A DNA stretch of 5,122 nt from Rubrivivax sp. (GTDB taxonomy: Bacteria > Pseudomonadota > Gammaproteobacteria > Burkholderiales > Burkholderiaceae_C), in NCBI GenBank assembly GCA_030693565.1, contig JAUYAJ010000316.1:1-5122 (forward strand). The letters are read 5' to 3'. A program made the translations under genes and the position numbers. This document shows positions 1 to 5,122 of this stretch, one piece after another. The notes below the pieces were generated by a model. That model saw only the letters and a program-made list of their open reading frames with translations, was not told the DNA's origin and did no database searches. Numbering within the stretch: position 1 is the stretch's first letter; each line of letters opens with the position of its first letter.

Positions 1-1196
1 CCGTGCTGCTCGCCACCGGCGGGGCGGGGCGCATCTTCGCGGCGAGCACCAACGCCTTCATCAACACCGGCGACGGCCTGGGCATGGCGGCACGTGCCGG
101 CATTCCGCTGGAAGACATGGAGTTCTGGCAGTTCCACCCCACTGGCGTCTACGGCGCCGGCGTGCTGCTGACCGAAGGCTGCCGCGGCGAAGGCGCGATC
201 CTGCGCAACAGCAACGGCGAGCGCTTCATGGAGCGCTACGCGCCGACGCTCAAGGACCTGGCGCCGCGCGACTTCGTCAGTCGCTGCATGGACCAGGAGA
301 TCAAGGAAGGGCGTGGCTGTGGTCCGAACAAGGAATACATCGAGCTCGACATGACGCACCTGGGCGCCGACACCATCATGAAGCGCCTGCCCAGCGTGTT
401 CGAGATCGGCCACAACTTCGCCAACGTCGACATCACCAAGGAGCCGATCCCGGTGGTGCCGACCATCCACTACCAGATGGGCGGCGTGCCGACCAACATC
501 CATGGCCAGGTGGTGGCGCCCAAGGACGGCAACCCGAACGCAGTCATCAAGGGCTTGTACGCGGTCGGCGAATGCGCCTGCGTCAGCGTGCACGGCGCCA
601 ACCGGCTGGGCACCAACTCGCTGCTCGACCTGCTGGTGTTCGGCCGCGCCGCCGGCCGCCACATCGTCGAGTTCAACCAGCAGACGCTGGTCCACAAGGA
701 CCTGCCGGCCGATGCTGCAGATGCCTCGCTGGCGCGGCTGGCCCGGCTTGACGCCAGCAGCGACGGCGAATACGCGCAGGACGTCGCCAACGACATCCGC
801 AGCGCCATGCAGCAGCATGCCGGCGTGTTCCGCACCCAGAAGACGATGGACGAGGGCGTGGCCAAGATGGCGGCGCTGCGCGAGCGCGTGGCGGCCATCA
901 CGCTCAAGGACAAGAGCCAGATCTTCAACACCGCCCGCATCGAGGCGCTGGAAGTCGAGAACCTGATCGAGGTCGCGCAGGCGACCATCGTCTCGGCCGC
1001 CGCGCGCCGCGAAAGCCGCGGCGCCCACACGGTGGACGACTACGCCGACAGCGCCGAGTTCCCGAATGGCCGCAACGACCCGGTGTGGATGAAGCACACG
1101 CTGTGGTACGCCGAAGGCAACCGGCTCGACTACAAGCCGGTGCAGCTCACGCCGCTGACGACCGAGAGCGTGCCGCCCAAGGTCCGCACGTTCTGA
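1..1196 (+). CDS. sdhA: Succinate dehydrogenase flavoprotein subunit, C-terminal part (5' end outside window)
   Basis: This is the catalytic subunit of complex II. It oxidises succinate to fumarate using covalently bound FAD on the cytoplasmic face of the inner membrane. The frame is open from the first base (codons in phase with position 3) to TGA at 1194-1196. About 398 codons are present against a usual length near 590-600, so the N-terminal FAD-binding third lies upstream. Numbering residues from position 3, visible motifs are FHPTG (substrate His45), TEGCRGEG (Thr57, Glu58), the catalytic-base arginine in APRDF (Arg89), the substrate histidine in PTIHYQMGG (His156), and HGANRLGTNSLLDL (Arg201, substrate and FAD contacts). 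The capping and C-terminal helical domains follow, with RRESRGAH and the family-typical end PPKVRTF. No key residue is missing. The stop is 13 bases before sdhB, which indicates one operon. Family and role are certain; the true start is not visible. Confidence 0.97.
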   Translation, partial: VLLATGGAGRIFAASTNAFINTGDGLGMAARAGIPLEDMEFWQFHPTGVYGAGVLLTEGCRGEGAILRNSNGERFMERYAPTLKDLAPRDFVSRCMDQEIKEGRGCGPNKEYIELDMTHLGADTIMKRLPSVFEIGHNFANVDITKEPIPVVPTIHYQMGGVPTNIHGQVVAPKDGNPNAVIKGLYAVGECACVSVHGANRLGTNSLLDLLVFGRAAGRHIVEFNQQTLVHKDLPADAADASLARLARLDASSDGEYAQDVANDIRSAMQQHAGVFRTQKTMDEGVAKMAALRERVAAITLKDKSQIFNTARIEALEVENLIEVAQATIVSAAARRESRGAHTVDDYADSAEFPNGRNDPVWMKHTLWYAEGNRLDYKPVQLTPLTTESVPPKVRTF

Positions 1197-1209
1197 AAGA
1201 AGCACAGCC

Positions 1210-1914
1210 ATGACGACGCGCACGTTCCAGATCTACCGCTACGACCCCGACAAGGATGCCAAGCCCTACATGCAGACGCTGCAGGTCGAGCTCGACGGCT
1301 CCGAGCGCATGCTGCTCGACGCGCTGGGCAAGCTCAAGGCGGTCGACCCGAGCCTGAGCTTTCGGCGCAGCTGCCGCGAAGGCGTCTGCGGCTCGGACGC
1401 GATGAACATCAACGGCAAGAACGGTCTGGCCTGCCTGACCAACATGCGCACGCTGCCGGGCACCATCGTGCTCAAGCCGCTGCCCGGGCTGCCGGTGGTG
1501 CGCGACCTGATCGTCGACATGACGCAGTTCTTCAAGCAATACCACTCGATCAAGCCCTACCTGGTCAACGACAGCCGGCCGCCCGAGAAAGAGCGTCTGC
1601 AGTCGCCCGAAGAGCGCGACGAGCTCGACGGCTTGTACGAATGCATCTTGTGCGCCAGCTGCTCGACCGCCTGCCCGAGCTTCTGGTGGAACCCGGACAA
1701 GTTCGTCGGCCCGGCCGGGCTGCTGCAGGCTTACCGCTTCATCGTCGACAGTCGCGACGAGGACACCGCGGGGCGCCTGGACAACCTTGAAGACCCGTAC
1801 CGGCTGTTCCGCTGTCACTCGATCATGAACTGCGTCGACGTCTGCCCGAAGAGCCTGAACCCGACCAAGGCGATCGGCAAGATCAAGGAAATGCTGGTGC
1901 GCCGGGCGATCTGA
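1210..1914 (+). CDS. sdhB: Succinate dehydrogenase iron-sulfur subunit
   Basis: This subunit carries electrons from SdhA's FAD through three Fe-S clusters to ubiquinone at the membrane anchor. The protein has 234 residues, normal for the family. The N-terminal ferredoxin domain has the [2Fe-2S] ligands Cys55, Cys60, Asp63 and Cys75 in SCREGVCGSD...GLAC. An aspartate as the third ligand is also found in E. coli SdhB. The C-terminal domain has CILCASCSTACP and, later, CHSIMNCVDVCP. By alignment with E. coli, Cys145, 148, 151 and 212 hold [4Fe-4S], and Cys155, 202 and 208 hold [3Fe-4S]. Quinone-site residues Pro156, Trp159, Trp160, His203 and Ile205 are all present. The ATG start is supported by AAAGAAG at 1196-1202, seven bases upstream and overlapping the last base of the sdhA stop codon. 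The gene sits between sdhA and sdhE and has no visible defect. Confidence 0.98.
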   Translation: MTTRTFQIYRYDPDKDAKPYMQTLQVELDGSERMLLDALGKLKAVDPSLSFRRSCREGVCGSDAMNINGKNGLACLTNMRTLPGTIVLKPLPGLPVVRDLIVDMTQFFKQYHSIKPYLVNDSRPPEKERLQSPEERDELDGLYECILCASCSTACPSFWWNPDKFVGPAGLLQAYRFIVDSRDEDTAGRLDNLEDPYRLFRCHSIMNCVDVCPKSLNPTKAIGKIKEMLVRRAI

Positions 1915-1936
1915 TCGCCACGGCCACCCGCCCACC

Positions 1937-2215
1937 ATGGAAACGATGCTCGATGAACGGTCTCTCAGCAAGCTCAAGTGGCGCTGCCGCCGCGGTTTGC
2001 TGGAGAACGACTTGTTCATCGAACGCTTCTTCCGCCGCCATGAAGAGACGATCACGATGCGGCAGGCCGACGGGCTGCAAGCCTTGATGGACCTGCCTGA
2101 CAACGACTTGCTTGACCTGCTGCTGGCGCGTTGCGAGCCGCAGGGTGACATCGATCTGCCTGAAGTGCACGAGGTGCTGGCGCAGTTGCGCACGGCACCG
2201 AAGATCCCGAACTGA
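1937..2215 (+). CDS. sdhE: SdhE/YgfY-type FAD assembly factor for succinate dehydrogenase
   Basis: This is a small soluble protein of the DUF339 (Sdh5/SdhE) family that promotes covalent attachment of FAD to SdhA. The predicted 92 residues match the usual 80-100. The diagnostic RGxxE motif is seen as WRCRRGLLEND (Arg19, Gly20, Glu23), followed by the conserved FF at 31-32 and a C-terminal helical part with LPDNDLLDLLL. The gene begins 22 bases after sdhB and ends 15 bases before gltA, so it is probably translated from the same message as its client SdhA. The start is ambiguous. ATG at 1937 has no clear ribosome-binding site, while a second in-frame ATG at 1946 has GGAA only three bases upstream. 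The alternative would remove three residues and leave the domain intact. Family assignment is strong; the role is inferred from family and context. Confidence 0.93.
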   Translation: METMLDERSLSKLKWRCRRGLLENDLFIERFFRRHEETITMRQADGLQALMDLPDNDLLDLLLARCEPQGDIDLPEVHEVLAQLRTAPKIPN

Positions 2216-2222
2216 AGAAAGG
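2216..2222 (+). promoter_or_regulatory. Ribosome binding site that selects the gltA start
   Basis: AGAAAGG lies immediately after the sdhE stop codon. It is eight bases from ATG at 2231 and five from GTG at 2228, which is in the same frame. The better spacing and the family-typical N-terminus MTPSDVKATLSFS favour ATG 2231. Confidence 0.6.
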
Positions 2223-2230
2223 CCTGCGTG

Positions 2231-3541
2231 ATGACCCCCTCCGACGTGAAAGCCACCCTGTCGTTCTCCGATGGCAGCCCGAGCATGGACTTGCCGATCT
2301 ACAAAGGCACCGTCGGCCCGGACGTGATCGACATCCGCAAGCTCTACGCCCAGACCGGCAAGTTCACCTACGACCCCGGCTTCATGTCGACGGCGTCGTG
2401 CCAGTCGTCGATCACCTACATCGACGGCGACAAGGGTGAACTGCTGTACCGCGGCTACCCGATCGAGCAGTTGGCCACGCAATGCGACTTCATGGACACC
2501 TGCTACCTGCTGCTCTACGGCGAGTTGCCCAACGTGCAGCAGCAATCGGAGTTCGACTCGCTCGTCACCCACCACCCGATGGTGAACGAGCAGATGCAGT
2601 TCTTCCTGCGTGGATTCCGCCGCGATGCGCACCCGATGGCGGTGCTCACGGGGCTGGTGGGCGGGATGTCGGCCTTCTATCACGACAGCACCGACATCAA
2701 CAATCCGCGCCACCGCGAGATTTCGGCGATCCGCCTGATCGCCAAGATGCCCACGCTGGTGGCGATGGCCTACAAGTACGGCATCGGCCAGCCCTACATC
2801 TATCCGAAGAACGACTTGTCGTACTCGGCGAACTTCATGCGCATGATGTTCGGCACGCCGTGCGAGGACTACGTGCCCAACGACGTCATCGTGCGCGCCA
2901 TCGACCGCATCTTCATCCTCCACGCCGACCACGAGCAGAACGCCTCGACCTCGACCGTGCGCCTGTGCGGCAGCTCGGGCACCAACCCGTTCGCCGCCAT
3001 CGCCGCCGGCGTGGCCTGCCTGTGGGGCCCGGCCCACGGCGGCGCCAACGAAGCAGCGCTGAACATGCTGGAAGAAATCCAGCGCAACGGCGGCGTCGAG
3101 AAGATCGGCGACTTCATCAAGCAGGTCAAGGACAAGAACTCGGGCATCAAGCTGATGGGCTTCGGCCACCGCGTCTACAAGAACTACGACCCGCGCGCCA
3201 AGCTGATGCGCGAGACCTGCCACTAAGTGCTGGCCGCTCTGGGTCTGCAGAACGACCCGCTGTTCAAGCTGGCCATGGCGCTGGAGAAGATCGCCCTGGA
3301 GGACGAGTACTTCGTCTCGCGCAAGCTCTACCCGAACGTCGACTTCTATTCGGGCATCGTGCAGCGCGCCATCGGCATCCCGGTCGGCCTGTTTACGGCC
3401 ATCTTCGCCCTTGCCCGCACGGTGGGCTGGATCGCCCAGCTCAACGAAATGATCAGCGACCCCGAGTACAAGATCGGCCGCCCGCGCCAGTTGTTCGCCG
3501 GCTCGGTGCGGCGCGACATCAAGCCCATCGGCGAGCGCTGA
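2231..3541 (+). pseudogene. gltA: Type II citrate synthase interrupted by an in-frame TAA stop
   Basis: Citrate synthase condenses acetyl-CoA with oxaloacetate as the entry step of the citric acid cycle. The frame is collinear with a complete 436-residue enzyme ending in TGA at 3539-3541, a normal length for the hexameric Gram-negative type. However, codon 332 (3224-3226) is TAA. Before it lie HADHEQNAST (substrate His231 region), GPAHGGANEAAL (catalytic His269), GFGHRVYKNYDPRA (catalytic His313, Arg322) and MRETCH, where translation would stop after 331 residues. After it, in the same frame, are VLAALGL, YPNVDFYSG (catalytic Asp371), ARTVGW (Arg396) and RPRQLFAG (Arg417). E. coli GltA reads RETCHEVL at this point, so the TAA stands for a conserved glutamate. 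There is no frameshift and no decay on either side. If the stop is real and not read through, the product lacks the catalytic aspartate and two substrate-binding arginines and should be inactive. It may instead be a sequencing error in an intact gene. Identity is certain; functional status is open. Confidence 0.9.
3224..3226 (+). other. Premature in-frame stop codon (TAA) inside gltA
   Basis: TAA follows the codons for RETCH and precedes those for VLAALGL, both conserved in citrate synthases. One substitution, G to T at 3224, would convert the expected GAA (Glu) to TAA. The next codon is GTG, a potential start, but no Shine-Dalgarno-like sequence lies at a suitable distance upstream. Every other stop codon visible in this window is TGA. 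Confidence 0.95.
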
Positions 3542-3570
3542 GCGCGCGCGCCTGGCGCCCCAGTCACCAA

Positions 3571-3598
3571 CGAAAGGCCGCCCTCGGGTGGCCTTTCG
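3571..3598 (+). terminator. Hairpin between convergent gltA and GntR genes, probably a bidirectional terminator
   Basis: CGAAAGGCC (3571-3579) pairs perfectly with GGCCTTTCG (3590-3598). The interior can extend the stem by a G-T pair and two C-G pairs, leaving a four-base loop at 3583-3586. It begins 30 bases after the gltA stop and ends 35 bases before the end of the convergent regulator gene. No long T run follows on either strand, so it is not a textbook intrinsic terminator, but the A-rich/T-rich arms and the position fit one serving both genes. Confidence 0.75.
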
Positions 3599-3632
3599 CG
3601 CTTCGGGCGGACCTGCTTGCGCACGCCGGCAC

Positions 3633-4289
3633 TCAGGCCGCCGCTTGCAGCCCACGGTCGAAGTGCGCCTTCATCAGCCGGCGCGCTGCCTCGGCGTCGC
3701 CGGCCAGGATCGCCGCCAGCACGGCCCGGTGTTCGGCCAGCGATTCAGCCAGCCGGCCTTGCTTGAACAGCGAGTGGTGGCGGTTCAGCTTCATCACCTT
3801 GCGCAGGTCGATCGCGGTCTGCGTCGCCCAGCGGTTGCCGGCGATCTGCAGCAAGATCATGTGGAAGTGTTCGTTGGCGGCGAAGAAGGCGTCGCGCTGG
3901 CCCACCAGTTCTTCGAGCTGGTCGTGCACGCGCTGCAGCTCGGCGCGCTGTTCCGCGCCGGCCTCGCGTGCCACCGTTGCCGCCGCGTCGCTTTCCAGCA
4001 GCGCCAGCAAGTGGTAGACCTGGGCGACGTCGTCGCGCGACATCTCGGTCACGTAGGCGCCACGCCGCACCTTCATCGTCACCAAGCCTTCGACGGCCAA
4101 CACCTTCAGCGCTTCGCGCATCGGTGTGCGGCTGATGCCGTATTCGCCGCAGAGCTTGAGCTCGTCGATCCAACTGCCGGGTTCGAGCTCGCGGGCAAAG
4201 ATTTGCTGGCGCAGCCGCTCGGCCACGTCCTGGTACAGGGCACGGGGCGACAAAGGTCGGCTGGCAGGGGGCGGTTCGATGGCGGCCAA
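3633..4289 (-). CDS. GntR-family transcriptional regulator with FCD ligand-binding domain (FadR subfamily)
   Basis: This is a predicted DNA-binding regulator of 218 residues, a usual length for FadR-type GntR proteins. The winged helix-turn-helix spans about 15-82: ALYQDVAERLRQQIF, then GYGISRTPMREAL-like recognition-helix sequence at about 50-61, and the wing VRRGAYVTEM. The helical FCD effector domain spans about 88-212 with NEHFH (139-143), AEHRAV (His187) and KAHF (His209). His143, His187 and His209 match metal-binding positions of FCD proteins. The usual first aspartate of DxxFH is Asn139 here, so metal binding is uncertain. The first possible start after the in-frame stop at 4302-4304 is TTG at 4289. 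It has no clear ribosome-binding site, and a second TTG lies at codon 13. The gene is divergent from the methylmalonyl-CoA mutase gene and convergent with gltA. Control of the mutase and itself, with an acyl-CoA or organic acid effector, is inference from position; no ligand can be read from the sequence. Confidence 0.92.
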   Translation of the reverse strand: MAAIEPPPASRPLSPRALYQDVAERLRQQIFARELEPGSWIDELKLCGEYGISRTPMREALKVLAVEGLVTMKVRRGAYVTEMSRDDVAQVYHLLALLESDAAATVAREAGAEQRAELQRVHDQLEELVGQRDAFFAANEHFHMILLQIAGNRWATQTAIDLRKVMKLNRHHSLFKQGRLAESLAEHRAVLAAILAGDAEAARRLMKAHFDRGLQAAA

Positions 4290-4298
4290 GGGGTGATC

Positions 4299-4331
4299 TT
4301 GTCAGCTGGGCGTTGGTTTTGAATTTATAAT
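4299..4331 (+). promoter_or_regulatory. Candidate promoter for the methylmalonyl-CoA mutase gene
   Basis: A perfect TATAAT (4326-4331) lies in an AT-rich island at about 4316-4344 that stands out from the GC-rich surroundings. TTGTCA (4299-4304) matches five of six bases of the -35 consensus, but the 21-base gap is longer than the usual 16-18, so it may not be the true -35. A start near 4338 would give a leader of roughly 180 bases. The -10 element is seen directly; promoter activity is inferred. Confidence 0.45.
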
Positions 4332-4335
4332 TATG
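4324..4335 (-). promoter_or_regulatory. Candidate -10 region for the GntR gene and possible operator palindrome
   Basis: Read on the minus strand, this segment contains CATAAT (4335-4330) and TATAAA (4329-4324), each one base from the -10 consensus, but no good -35 lies at normal spacing. It overlaps the plus-strand TATAAT and includes the perfect 8-base palindrome ATAATTAT (4327-4334). Transcription from TATAAA would leave a leader of about 25-30 bases before the TTG start. An operator for the divergent regulator here would affect both genes. This is inference from layout; short AT palindromes also occur by chance. Confidence 0.3.
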
Positions 4336-4343
4336 CCTATTCT

Positions 4344-4385
4344 TGACCCGCCGACGAAGTCGGGGTCAGCGCCGGATCTCGGCGC
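4344..4385 (+). other. Two adjacent hairpins at the start of the mutase leader
   Basis: The first hairpin (4344-4368) pairs TGACCC with GGGTCA and CGAC with GTCG around a GAA loop, with a two-base GC bulge at 4350-4351. The second begins at the next base: GCGCCG (4369-4374) pairs with CGGCGC (4380-4385) around a GATCT loop. Both would lie near the 5' end of a message starting around 4338. No U-run follows, so a terminator is unlikely. They could be leader structure, a short dispersed palindromic repeat, or chance pairing in GC-rich DNA. Confidence 0.4.
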
Positions 4386-4458
4386 GCAGTGCGTCGTGCT
4401 GGCTTGCCCCGCTGGCGCGTCGGCGCCCGAGGTCATAGGCTGCGGACCATGAAAGCAA

Positions 4459-4502
4459 GTGCTGCCGGGCGCTGAAACCCGAGCATGACGGCCCGCAGGG
4501 CC
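4459..4502 (+). other. Two further hairpins just upstream of the mutase ribosome-binding site
   Basis: GTGCT (4459-4463) can pair with AGCAT (4482-4486), including one G-U pair. CGGG (4466-4469) pairs with CCCG (4478-4481), leaving a GC bulge and an eight-base loop. A second stem pairs GGCCC (4490-4494) with GGGCC (4498-4502) around a GCA loop and ends directly against the ribosome-binding site. The pairing is seen in the sequence; any effect on translation is speculative. Confidence 0.35.
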
Positions 4503-4508
4503 GAGGAG
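4503..4508 (+). promoter_or_regulatory. Strong ribosome binding site of the mutase gene
   Basis: GAGGAG lies eight bases before ATG 4517. It is the best Shine-Dalgarno match in the window and fixes the start of the mutase gene. Confidence 0.85.
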
Positions 4509-4516
4509 ATTCACCG

Positions 4517-5122
<606 letters not shown>

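Noticed and set aside
2228..2230. GTG as the gltA start
   Set aside because: ATG at 2231 is in the same frame, is better spaced from AGAAAGG, and gives the usual MTPSDVKATLSF N-terminus.
1147..2286. 379-codon minus-strand frame opposite sdhB and sdhE
   Set aside because: sdhB and sdhE are unmistakable on the plus strand, and the antisense translation has no motif.
3227..3541. The 104-codon frame after the TAA as a separate small gene
   Set aside because: It aligns without a gap to the C-terminal part of citrate synthase and has no ribosome-binding site of its own, so it is the rest of gltA.
1883..3655. 590-codon open frame on the minus strand opposite sdhE and gltA
   Set aside because: It is the antisense shadow of GC-rich coding sequence: repetitive V/A/R/H/Q-rich composition, no recognisable domain, and it lies under clearly conserved genes on the other strand.
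2482..4017. 511-codon plus-strand frame running through gltA and into the GntR region
   Set aside because: It has Arg/Pro/Ala/His-rich translation typical of an off-frame reading, no family resemblance, and it crosses a terminator hairpin and two real genes.
3588..4322. 244-codon plus-strand frame opposite the GntR gene
   Set aside because: The minus strand encodes a complete wHTH plus FCD protein here; the plus-strand reading is its complement.
4338..4516. Cobalamin riboswitch upstream of a B12-dependent mutase
   Set aside because: No B12-box-like GCCACTG sequence or recognisable cobalamin-riboswitch core was seen, and such riboswitches usually control B12 synthesis or transport, or B12-independent isozymes. 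A covariance-model search would settle it.

Overview
This window is a GC-rich stretch of ordinary chromosome, most likely from a betaproteobacterium of the order Burkholderiales. The evidence is the gene order sdhA-sdhB-sdhE-gltA, a citrate synthase beginning MTPSDVKATLSFS as in Burkholderia-type GltA, strong G/C third-position bias and TGA stop codons. The genus cannot be fixed from the sequence alone.

Layout. Positions 1-3541 (+ strand) are the distal part of a succinate dehydrogenase/citrate synthase operon. It holds the C-terminal two thirds of sdhA, then intact sdhB, intact sdhE (SdhA flavinylation factor) and gltA. The genes lie 13 to 22 bases apart and are probably co-transcribed from a promoter upstream of the window, where sdhC and sdhD would be expected. 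A strong hairpin at 3571-3598 closes the operon. Facing it on the minus strand is a GntR/FCD-family regulator (3633-4289). A 227-base divergent intergenic region (4290-4516) follows, with an AT-rich promoter core and a hairpin-rich leader. Then comes the first 202 codons of a methylmalonyl-CoA mutase large subunit (4517 to the window end).

How the genes fit together. SdhA and SdhB are the catalytic flavoprotein and iron-sulfur subunits of complex II, SdhE helps attach FAD to SdhA, and GltA feeds citrate into the same cycle. Methylmalonyl-CoA mutase interconverts methylmalonyl-CoA and succinyl-CoA, so it meets the cycle just upstream of succinate dehydrogenase. The divergent GntR protein is the obvious candidate regulator of the mutase gene.

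The outstanding anomaly is in gltA. The reading frame is collinear with a full 436-codon citrate synthase, but codon 332 (3224-3226) is TAA where the family has a conserved glutamate (RETCH-E-VL). Both sides are otherwise perfectly conserved. The stop removes the catalytic aspartate and two substrate-binding arginines. This is a nonsense mutation, a sequencing error or, much less likely, a recoded codon. I saw no mobile element, CRISPR array, tRNA or rRNA, and no clearly novel multi-gene system.
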